22,659 nucleotides of DNA, from contig DAOUMS010000011.1 of the NCBI GenBank assembly GCA_034409565.1, positions 1 to 22,659 of the forward strand. Direction: 5' to 3'. A program made the position numbers and the translations under genes. Below, piece by piece: positions 7,684 through 14,909 of the stretch. Each line of letters begins with the position of its first letter. Position 1 is the first letter of the stretch. The notes under the pieces were generated by a model. It was not told the DNA's origin. It did no database searches and worked only from the letters and a program-made list of their open reading frames with translations. The stretch is from E44-bin89 sp034409565. GTDB lineage: Bacteria; Chloroflexota; Dehalococcoidia; Dehalococcoidales; RBG-16-60-22.

Positions 7684-9804
7684 TCAGCCTCTTATTATCA
7701 GGGCGTCAATAGCGCGTACACCCTGCCCCTTCGGCAGGACAAGTAGCGGGTTGACATCAATTTCCTCAACCTGGTCTTTCGTCGCCATGGCCAACTGAGA
7801 CACACCCAGAAGAGCTTTTTCCAGAGCCTCAATATCAGCTGGTGGGCTGCCGCGAAAGCCTTCCAGAAGTTTGAATCCCTTTATCTCCCGTATCATTTCT
7901 CGAACGTCGGCCTGGCTGACAGGGCAGACCCGCAAGCTGAAGTCCTTCATTACCTCGGTGAAAATTCCTCCCAGGCCAAACAGCAGCACCGGCCCCATAT
8001 TGGGTTCGCGTTTTATGCCGATGATGACCTCCACCCCACCCTTGGTCATTTCCTGCACCAGGAAGCCTTTGATGGCGGCTGGTTTTTTCATTGCCTGCAG
8101 CTTCTTCTTCATGTCCAGAAAGGCGCTTTCCACCTCAGCCCCTGAATTGAGGCCCACTTTTACCAGCCCCAGCTCTGTCTTGTGAGGTAAATCTGGCGAG
8201 TCTACCTTTAACACCACCGGATAGCCTATTTCGCCGGCGATGCGCAAGGCTTCTTCCAGCGTCTGTGCCAGGCTTCCTTTTGCCGTGCTGATGCCAAAGT
8301 GCGACAATAATTCCAGGCCTTCCTGCAGTCCAAAGGGTCCTTTCTTGCCGGCAATTTCGACCCCGGCCGGGACACGGGCGGCCTTTTTGCTGACCGCGCG
8401 TTGCGACAGGTGCTGTTCTCTGGTCCTGTGGAAGCCCAGGGAGGCTTTCAGCGCTTTGGCCAGGTTTTCGGCGCGGGAAAACACGGGTACCCGGTCGCTT
8501 TTCTGTATCAGGGGCAGCCCGGTGGTATCCTGTTCGCTGCCAGTCCACAACATCGCCAGAGGTTTGTCGCTCTCCTCAGAAGCTTTGATAATCCTCTGGG
8601 CCTGACTTTCATCGCCGGAGGTACCCAGAACCACGCCGCCGTATCCAGCATCGTCAAGCATCAGCCTCAGGATATCGGAAAATTCTTCTTCAAAGGCGTG
8701 CCAGGTGATATCGGCCGGGTTAGCCGAGGAGCCGAACCCCTTCAGAATGTCGTCAAGTCCCTTTCTGGTAGCCGCTGATGGCTGTGGCATGCTCGCCACC
8801 GGCTCGCACTTGTCGGCCAGCAGAGAGGCCACCCCCCCTGAATGAGCCACCACGCCTAACGTTTCCTGGCGCAAGGGAGGGGTTTTCGCCAGAAGGGAAG
8901 CCGTATCCAGCAGTTCATCCCAGTCCTCAACCCTTATCACACCCATTTGTTTGAATAAAGCATCATATGCCTGGTCGGAACCGGTCATGGAAGCGGTGTG
9001 GGAGCGGGCTGCCCGCTGGCCGGCGGCAGAGCGGCCAATCTTTACCGCCACTATAGGCTTACTCAAAGCCAGGGCCTCCTCCGCCACGTCACGGAACTTA
9101 TCCCCATCTTTGATAGACTCGAAATAAGCGACTATAGCTTTAACTTCCGGCTGCCGGATACAGTAGCGAATGAAGTCACTAGTATCCAGGTCGGCCTCAT
9201 TTCCGGTGGATAGTATGTAAGATAAGCCCAGGCGGCGGTCATGCGCTCTGACCAGAAAGGGGCCGAAGGCGGAGGCACCGCTCTGCGATACCAGCGCCAG
9301 CTTGCCAATGCTGGCCGCCTGTATTTCAGATAGCCTTGCCGAGCAGGGCCAGATATTGTCCTTTACATTAGCGATGCCCAGGCAGTTAGGGCCACACAGC
9401 CGCATGCTGGTGCGCGCAGCAAAATCTGACATAGCTTTCTGGGCCGCTTTGCGCTCATCGGTGCCCAGCTCGGCAAAGCCCCCGGCGATAATGACCCCGG
9501 TCTTGACACACTTCCGGTCGCACTCCTCCAGTATATCCATGGTCTTTTCGGCCGGAATGACAATGCCTGCCAGGTCCGGGGCTTCAGGGAGAGAGCTGAT
9601 GTCGGGGTAGCAACGCACCCCCATTATCTCTTCGTATTTGGGATTTATCGGGTACAGCCGGCCGCTATATTTAGTCTCAATCAGGTTATTAAGAAAACGT
9701 CCTCCATACTGGAGCCTTGGTGAAGCTCCGACGATGGCGATGGAACGAGGATGGAGCATGGTCTCTATTGATGCCATCACTGCATCTTTGCTCTTCATAG
9801 CCAT
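7684..9804 (-). CDS. ADP-forming acyl-CoA synthetase, fused alpha-beta (706 aa)
   Basis: This cytoplasmic enzyme of the acetate-CoA ligase (ADP-forming) family interconverts an acyl-CoA plus ADP and phosphate with the acid plus CoA and ATP. An N-terminal CoA-binding Rossmann domain starts with HPRSIAIVGAS (18-28) and includes GVIIAGGFAELG and GPNCLG (138-143). A succinyl-CoA-ligase-like middle follows, in which His269 of ARSHTASMTGSD is the expected phosphorylated His. The C-terminal ATP-grasp domain begins near 485, with YPVVLKVDSPDLPHKTE and FGLGGIFTEVMKD. The length is normal for fused alpha-beta forms. ATG at 9804 is preceded by AGAAGAG, and a second in-frame ATG lies two codons on. It leads the operon with the three CitE-like genes, so it may make or consume the CoA ester handled by them. 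Substrate unknown. Confidence 0.93.
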   Translation of the reverse strand: MAMKSKDAVMASIETMLHPRSIAIVGASPRLQYGGRFLNNLIETKYSGRLYPINPKYEEIMGVRCYPDISSLPEAPDLAGIVIPAEKTMDILEECDRKCVKTGVIIAGGFAELGTDERKAAQKAMSDFAARTSMRLCGPNCLGIANVKDNIWPCSARLSEIQAASIGKLALVSQSGASAFGPFLVRAHDRRLGLSYILSTGNEADLDTSDFIRYCIRQPEVKAIVAYFESIKDGDKFRDVAEEALALSKPIVAVKIGRSAAGQRAARSHTASMTGSDQAYDALFKQMGVIRVEDWDELLDTASLLAKTPPLRQETLGVVAHSGGVASLLADKCEPVASMPQPSAATRKGLDDILKGFGSSANPADITWHAFEEEFSDILRLMLDDAGYGGVVLGTSGDESQAQRIIKASEESDKPLAMLWTGSEQDTTGLPLIQKSDRVPVFSRAENLAKALKASLGFHRTREQHLSQRAVSKKAARVPAGVEIAGKKGPFGLQEGLELLSHFGISTAKGSLAQTLEEALRIAGEIGYPVVLKVDSPDLPHKTELGLVKVGLNSGAEVESAFLDMKKKLQAMKKPAAIKGFLVQEMTKGGVEVIIGIKREPNMGPVLLFGLGGIFTEVMKDFSLRVCPVSQADVREMIREIKGFKLLEGFRGSPPADIEALEKALLGVSQLAMATKDQVEEIDVNPLLVLPKGQGVRAIDALIIRG

Positions 9805-10209
9805 TTCTCTTCTAACTTCGCCTCCTAATCTAATTAACTTTGTGACCGAAACGTCATCTAATCATCTGCCCAGAGAGCAATATACATAATTAAATTACTC
9901 CTGACCCCCGACGCCTCGCAATTCTGAGACTCGAATCCTCCTCAGTTTACAAGATTGACCTAACTGCCGCAACAATATTCTCCTCCTGCGGAAGGACAGC
10001 CTTCTCAAGATAGTCTTGATAGGGGCCAGCCTTAAACCCCCAAAGAGCAACGCGCTGCAGAAATTCGTCAGGGCAGGTTAACCTTTCCGTTAGCGCAAGA
10101 TAAAGGAAGCGCTCTAAATCCTGTAGACAAGGCCAGGCCCAAAATGGGAAAATAGCTGGAAAGGTTACGTGAGGTAATTAAATTCTGTTGACATCAGGAG
10201 AAAGAAACA
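9805..10209. other. 405-base intergenic region with divergent gene starts
   Basis: This gap separates the divergent acyl-CoA synthetase (minus) and AMP-forming ligase (plus) genes and must hold both promoters. I could not pick a convincing -35/-10 pair for either. TTGACA at 10188-10193 is too close to the ATG at 10210 to serve that gene. Most of the region (9947-10177) is covered by a start-less minus-strand reading frame described separately. Confidence 0.6.
9947..10177 (-). pseudogene. Possible 3' gene remnant without a start codon (76 codons)
   Basis: On the minus strand an open frame runs from just after a TAA at 10178-10180 to a TAA at 9947-9949. It contains no ATG, GTG or usable TTG. 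The translation looks like ordinary globular protein, with segments such as CLQDLERFLYLALTERL, CPDEFLQRVALWGFK and DYLEKAVLPQEENIVAAV. It could be the C-terminal end of a gene whose 5' part has been lost. I do not recognise the family. A stop-free run of this length can occur by chance, so this is only a candidate. Its position directly upstream of an intact minus-strand operon fits the decayed edge of a rearrangement. Confidence 0.35.
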
Positions 10210-11541
10210 ATGAGCAGCCGTAGTTCCCGGTTTTATGAACCAGAAATAGAGACCATGAGCCGCGATGAGCTTGAGAACCTTCAACTGAAACGGCTTAAGT
10301 GGCAACTAAAAAGATGTTATGAAAATTCAGGATTCTACAGAGAGAAGTTTGATAAAGCTGGCGTAAAACCAGAGGATGTCAAATCTATTTCAGATATAAC
10401 CAGACTGCCAGTAGTTACCAAGCAGGAGCTCAGAGAGGAACAGGTAGAGTACCCGCCGTACGGCCGGTACACAATTTCTCCCCCCGAGGATTGGCGGGAA
10501 ATCCATCCGAGTACGGGGACTACCGGGGCACCGGTCTACAATCTGTGGTCGGAAAAGGACGTTGAGACCATAACGCACTGGACAGCAAGAACCCTCTGGA
10601 ATTTTGGCGTTCGTCCTGGCGACATCATACAAAATGCCTTCAGTTACGGGCTTTGGGTGGCCGGGCTATCCAGTCACTATGGCGCCCGTAAACTGGGCTG
10701 TTTAGTCGTGCCGATTGGGGCTACCCCGGCTGACCGGCAAATAGACTACCTTATAAACACACACGCCACCGTTCTCCTCGCTACACCTTCCTTCGCTATT
10801 TATATGGGGGAAAGGCTGAGGGAAAGGGAGGTCCCGGCCGAAGACATCGCTTTGCGTATAGGCTGCTTTGGTGGTGAGGCGGGAACTGCCGTAGCCTCTA
10901 CCAGGGAGAGGATTGAAAAAGGCCTGGGAATTGAAGCTTTTGACTACTACGGTCTGGCTGAAATTGGACCGACCTGCGCCTCTGAATGCCCGCAAAAAAG
11001 TGGGCTCCACTGGGTGGAAGACCACCTACTGGTCGAGCTGGTTAATCCGCAGACAATGGCATGGTGTCAGCCGACTGAAGCGGGGGTATTGGTAATGACC
11101 CACCTGACAAAAGAAGCCACTCCCATGATTAGATATTGGACAAATGACATTGCCCGGATTGATAAGGAGAAATGTCCTTGCGGTCGGACCCATGCCAGGT
11201 CGCCCGGGGGAATACTGGGCAGGGCCGATGAAATGATTGTTTATCGTGGTGCCAAATTCTACCCGGCTCAGGTGGAAAAGGTGCTACGGGGATTCAGGGA
11301 ACTGTCTGATGAGTATAGAATAAGACTGACGACTGATGAAAAGCGAGGCACTGACATCTGCACCGTAGTTGCGGAATGCTTAGCTGGAGATATAGACAGA
11401 GAACAGCTCCAGGTAAGGGTGAGGGCGGCTCTGCGAGAAGAGCTTCAGGTCTCACCTGGTATTGAGTTTCTTCAATTTGGTGCCCTCGAGAGGACAACCT
11501 TTAAAGCGAAAAGGTTGGAGGACCAAAGAAAGAAAACGTAA
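10210..11541 (+). CDS. Phenylacetate-CoA ligase-like AMP-forming acyl-CoA ligase (443 aa)
   Basis: Member of the PaaK branch of the adenylate-forming enzymes, which activate an (often aromatic) carboxylate with ATP to the acyl-CoA through an acyl-AMP. The phosphate-binding loop is STGTTGAPV (101-109). The second motif is DYYGLAEIGP (245-254), followed by a cysteine-containing CASECPQKSG segment. A CPCGRTHAR segment and GRADEMIVYRGAKFYPAQVE mark the hinge and C-terminal lid, as in PaaK. Length and domain order are normal for the family. AGGAG at 10196-10200 stands 9 bases before the ATG. The gene is not in an obvious operon; it faces away from the synthetase/lyase operon. The true substrate may be aromatic or another acid. 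Confidence 0.92.
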   Translation: MSSRSSRFYEPEIETMSRDELENLQLKRLKWQLKRCYENSGFYREKFDKAGVKPEDVKSISDITRLPVVTKQELREEQVEYPPYGRYTISPPEDWREIHPSTGTTGAPVYNLWSEKDVETITHWTARTLWNFGVRPGDIIQNAFSYGLWVAGLSSHYGARKLGCLVVPIGATPADRQIDYLINTHATVLLATPSFAIYMGERLREREVPAEDIALRIGCFGGEAGTAVASTRERIEKGLGIEAFDYYGLAEIGPTCASECPQKSGLHWVEDHLLVELVNPQTMAWCQPTEAGVLVMTHLTKEATPMIRYWTNDIARIDKEKCPCGRTHARSPGGILGRADEMIVYRGAKFYPAQVEKVLRGFRELSDEYRIRLTTDEKRGTDICTVVAECLAGDIDREQLQVRVRAALREELQVSPGIEFLQFGALERTTFKAKRLEDQRKKT

Positions 11542-11739
11542 ATAGCCGGCGGCACAGTCAAAAAGCCTTTTTATTCCACTGCAAGAAACCTGTGGACTCC
11601 GGAAAGACAACAGTCACTTAGATTGCTACACCGGGTAACCTGAGCCTGAGAGTAATTAATCTTCTGGACTGATTAAGTAAACTATCACTCAGCCCCTGTG
11701 GCACAGCAATGACCACTGCCCGGGCGCGGTCAGGCGCAC

Positions 11740-11769
11740 TTGCCTAGATAGTAAATCATGGGTTATTAT
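11740..11769 (+). promoter_or_regulatory. Candidate promoter of the TIG-repeat surface protein gene
   Basis: TTGCCT (11740-11745) and TATTAT (11764-11769) are separated by 18 bases and match the sigma70 consensus at four and five positions. They would give a leader of about 40 bases to the ATG at 11815. The rest of the gap 11542-11739 shows no clear structure. Confidence 0.4.
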
Positions 11770-11814
11770 TTAGATTGATACAGGCAAAAACAAGGGCAGG
11801 AAAGGGGATTGCAA

Positions 11815-13506
11815 ATGAAACAAGAAAAGGTTTTTAGAATTCTGGCGTTAGCCATCATACTATTCTTTCTGGTGATGGCGTTGCCTATCTCACCGGCGCT
11901 GGCGGCTTCCGAGGATATCAATCTGGATCCTGATGAGGGTGAAATTGGCGACGAGATTAATATCGACGGTGATGGTTTTGACGAGAGCACTACGACTCAA
12001 GACTATTTTGTTCATATTTACTTCTCCGATGAGGAAGCCGAAGAAGGCGATGCCATTGACGATGAGGTGGAAAACTATGAGAAGGTGAAGTCATTACTAT
12101 GGATTGATGAGGATGGTGAATTCAGCACCAGCTTTGACGTGCCTGACGAGCTCACCGACGGTGAAGATGACGTGGACGTAGGGGGCGGCACATACTATGT
12201 CTACGTTACCTATTATGATGATGAGGAGATATTCGCCGTTGACGAATTTACCGTTATCGGTGCTGGTGAGATTGAAGTGGACCCTGAGGAAGGTCCAGTG
12301 GGCACTGAGGTCGAGATTGCCGGGTCTGGCTTCGCCGATAATAAGGACTTAACCATCGAGTATGATGGCGACGAGGTAGATATTGAAGATGGCGATGATG
12401 AGACAGATAGCGACGGCGAGTTTGTCTCCCTCATCCTCATCCCGGAAAGCACCGCCGGCGACCATACCATAATGGTCGATGTGGACGGGGCTGAGGCGGA
12501 AATTGACTTTACCGTTGAGCCGGAGATTATCATCAGCCCGACCTCCGGGGAAACGGGTACCGAAGTGACGATAAGCGGGACTGGCTATGGGAAACGGCAG
12601 GACGTAGTTGTCTACTTCGACAGTGACAGCGTGGCTGCGGAAACCACCGATTCAGATGGGAGCTTTGTGGCCACCTTCATCCTCCCTGATTTGGCGGCAG
12701 ACATTTACGACATCGAGGCTGAGGACGACGATAACAACTCGGATTCGACCAAATTCACCATGGTCGCGGCCGCAGCGGGAACGGAGGAGCCAGAGCCAAC
12801 ACCGGAATCCGCCGAGTCACCGACGCCAACAACGGCGATAAATATCAGCACCACCACCGCTAAGGTCGGCTCGGACGTGGTGGTCACCGGCGCTGGTTTT
12901 AAGGCCGGAGAAGTGGTCGCTATCGAGCTCGATGGCGAAATAGTGGCCTCGGTTATGGCGGAACTGGGCGGCATCTTCGTCACCACCTTTAGAGTGCCGG
13001 TACAGACAGCCGGAGACCACGCCATGACCATCACCGATGGCATCAACACCAATGAACTTACCTTCACCATCGAAGTAGAGCCGCCGTCAGTGCCAACGCC
13101 GCTTCTCCCGGAGATGGGGGTCACGGTGAAGACACCCGTGTTCTTTGACTGGGAGTCAGTAGGCTCAGCTGACCATCCTGTCACGTACACTCTACAGATT
13201 GCTACCGATAGCGAGTTCCCGGAAAAAGACATCATAACGGAAAAGGGCGAGCTATCCGGTTCTGATTACACCCTGACCGGGGAAGAGGCCGTCAGGCTAA
13301 ATATATACGATACTCCATTATACTGGAGAGTAAGAGCGGTGGGTGAGACTGGAACCGAGGGAGAATGGACGGGTGCCGGCGAGTTTCAGGTCAGCAAGCC
13401 GTTCTCAGTACCAAGCTGGGCGCTCATTACGATGGCTGGAATCGGTGGGCTGCTCCTCTTTTTAATTGGTTATTTTGTGGGTAAACGAGGTTCTTACTCT
13501 GCCTAG
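11815..13506 (+). CDS. Secreted acidic TIG/IPT-repeat protein with C-terminal membrane anchor (563 aa)
   Basis: Probable cell-surface or S-layer-associated protein. A signal peptide is clear at the N-terminus: KQEK, then a long hydrophobic stretch ending SPALAA. At least four immunoglobulin-like TIG repeats follow, each opening with a (D/S)P-x2-G-x-(V/I/T)-G-x-E-(V/I) pattern and a G-x-G-(F/Y) turn: about 32, 154, 236 and 342 onward. The first repeats are strongly acidic (runs of DD, DE, ED). A Pro/Thr-rich linker lies near 320-338. A fibronectin-like domain at about 425-530 ends in PLYWRVRAVG. A membrane helix near 535-557 is followed by a short basic tail (GKRGSY), an anchoring topology. 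I prefer ATG at 11815 over the in-frame TTG at 11809 because GGAAAGGGG ends 7 bases before the ATG. No enzyme motif is visible. Confidence 0.87.
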   Translation: MKQEKVFRILALAIILFFLVMALPISPALAASEDINLDPDEGEIGDEINIDGDGFDESTTTQDYFVHIYFSDEEAEEGDAIDDEVENYEKVKSLLWIDEDGEFSTSFDVPDELTDGEDDVDVGGGTYYVYVTYYDDEEIFAVDEFTVIGAGEIEVDPEEGPVGTEVEIAGSGFADNKDLTIEYDGDEVDIEDGDDETDSDGEFVSLILIPESTAGDHTIMVDVDGAEAEIDFTVEPEIIISPTSGETGTEVTISGTGYGKRQDVVVYFDSDSVAAETTDSDGSFVATFILPDLAADIYDIEAEDDDNNSDSTKFTMVAAAAGTEEPEPTPESAESPTPTTAINISTTTAKVGSDVVVTGAGFKAGEVVAIELDGEIVASVMAELGGIFVTTFRVPVQTAGDHAMTITDGINTNELTFTIEVEPPSVPTPLLPEMGVTVKTPVFFDWESVGSADHPVTYTLQIATDSEFPEKDIITEKGELSGSDYTLTGEEAVRLNIYDTPLYWRVRAVGETGTEGEWTGAGEFQVSKPFSVPSWALITMAGIGGLLLFLIGYFVGKRGSYSA

Positions 13507-13530
13507 TCTCCCTGCTTACCCCTTCTTTAA

Positions 13531-13564
13531 GTTCCCCCTCCCCTGATTTGTCGAGAGGGGGAAC
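13531..13564. terminator. Bidirectional hairpin between convergent genes
   Basis: GTTCCCCCTC (13531-13540) pairs perfectly with GAGGGGGAAC (13555-13564) around a 14-base loop. It lies between two convergent stop codons (13506 and 13585), as expected of a shared transcription terminator. Neither side has a clean run of T, so intrinsic termination would be weak or factor-assisted. Confidence 0.5.
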
Positions 13565-13584
13565 CTGCTTTGTGGGGCCTTATT

Positions 13585-14772
13585 TCAGATGACTTGTTGT
13601 TCTCTCAAGTCGGCAATCTCTGCCTTGGAATATCCCGCTTCTCTCAGAATCTCGTCAGTATGTTGCCCCAGCTCCGGGGCTACCCCAATCTTCGGCCGTC
13701 TTTTGCTAAGCTGAATCGGATTGTTCAAGACTCGGATAGGGCCTTCCGTGGGATGTTTTACCTCGACAACATACTCATTCTCCAGCACCTGGGGGTCAGC
13801 CGCAATTTCAGCATGATTATAAGCTGGCGCACAAACGATGTCCGCTTCTATCAGCTTCTTCAGCCACTCATCTCGAGGTCCGGTAGCAAAGGCAGCGTCA
13901 AGAGCAGACAGCACTTTCTCGTGATTTTGGTCTATCTTCTCCCATGTTTCAAACCTGCCGGGGTCCTTGTCCAGTCCTGCCAGCTCAAAGGCCTTCTCTC
14001 TCCTTTCAATATCGGTAGTGGTAAAGATGAAAGACTTACCGTCCCCGGCCTTGAAGCCAGCAGCAAAGAATGCAGGGGTAATGCGAGCCCTCATTTTTTG
14101 TGGCATTTGTCCAGTTAGCAAGTAAGACTGGAAGGCATGGCCCTGCAAAGCCAAAGCGCTCGCTATCAGAGACATATCAACCTCCTGGCCCTCTCCAGTG
14201 CGTTCACGGTCAATCAAGGCTAACAGGGCCCCACAGGCAAGCAAGATACCAGCCGTCTGGTCGCAAAATCCGGCGTTTATCAGGGGGGGAGGCGAGTCAG
14301 GCGATCCAGTAATAATACTCATTATCCCGCCCATGGCCTGCCCCACAGTGTCGTATCCCGGTCGCTCTCTCAAGGGGCCTTTGCGGCCAAAGCCTGAACC
14401 GCTGAGGCAGATAATTCTGGGATTTATTTGAGATAAGGTTTCATAGCCAAGACCCAGGCGTTCGATAACACCAGGGCGGAAATTCTGGGCAAATATGTCG
14501 GCTGATTTCACCAACCTGTAGATAATCTCTTTGCCCTTCTCCTTCTTAACATCCACAACCATGCTTCTCTTATTGCGGTCATTGGCTTCAAAGTAACCGG
14601 AACGCAGCCCTTTCGGGCCCCGCGGGCCGAGGGTCCTTCCTGGGTCGCCCGTACCACGAGGTTCCACCTTGATGACATCCGCCCCCCAGTCAGCCAGCAT
14701 CAAGGTGCTGACAGGCCCCTGCTGGTACTGGGTAAAATCTACAACCTTTATTCCTTCCAACGGGTAACTCAT
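13585..14772 (-). CDS. Class III CoA-transferase, CaiB/BaiF family (395 aa)
   Basis: It transfers CoA between carboxylic acids through an enzyme-bound aspartyl thioester. The N-terminus GIKVVDFTQYQQGP leads into LADWGADVIKVEPRGTGDPGR (26-46). FEANDRNKRSMVVDV and FAQNFRPGVIERLGLGYE are classic for the family. Asp171 in GFCDQTAGI is the expected catalytic Asp. YDTVGQAMGGIMS and the late HTDEIL (about 376) also fit. Length is normal. The start is set by AAGGAGGGT a few bases upstream. It lies 137 bases downstream of the ThDP enzyme on the same strand, so the two are probably co-expressed. Together they resemble the formyl-CoA transferase / oxalyl-CoA decarboxylase partnership, although the sequence alone does not prove oxalate as the substrate. 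Confidence 0.93.
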   Translation of the reverse strand: MSYPLEGIKVVDFTQYQQGPVSTLMLADWGADVIKVEPRGTGDPGRTLGPRGPKGLRSGYFEANDRNKRSMVVDVKKEKGKEIIYRLVKSADIFAQNFRPGVIERLGLGYETLSQINPRIICLSGSGFGRKGPLRERPGYDTVGQAMGGIMSIITGSPDSPPPLINAGFCDQTAGILLACGALLALIDRERTGEGQEVDMSLIASALALQGHAFQSYLLTGQMPQKMRARITPAFFAAGFKAGDGKSFIFTTTDIERREKAFELAGLDKDPGRFETWEKIDQNHEKVLSALDAAFATGPRDEWLKKLIEADIVCAPAYNHAEIAADPQVLENEYVVEVKHPTEGPIRVLNNPIQLSKRRPKIGVAPELGQHTDEILREAGYSKAEIADLREQQVI

Positions 14773-14909
14773 TGCTTACCCTCCTTGTCTACCAGAATTG
14801 ATACCTTACTCGACCGGCGAGCTGGGTATCTTGCTGTCAATATTTCTGACTATCAGACGGCCAAGTAAAAAACCATTAGCAACTTTTATCACCCGGATGC
14901 TATTGGGCT

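Noticed and set aside
7193..7798. Plus-strand open frame of 201 codons across the lyase A / acyl-CoA synthetase boundary
   Set aside because: It spans two well-supported minus-strand genes and reads as Ser/Thr/Arg-rich low-information sequence, a shadow of the coding strand.
10188..10193. Perfect TTGACA -35 box
   Set aside because: Only 16 bases separate it from the ATG at 10210, with the ribosome binding site in between, so no -10 box and leader can fit for that gene.
12705..13235. Minus-strand open frame of 176 codons within the TIG-repeat gene
   Set aside because: The Ser/Val/Thr-rich translation is the expected antisense of acidic and Thr-rich codons; the plus-strand protein has a signal peptide, repeats and an anchor.
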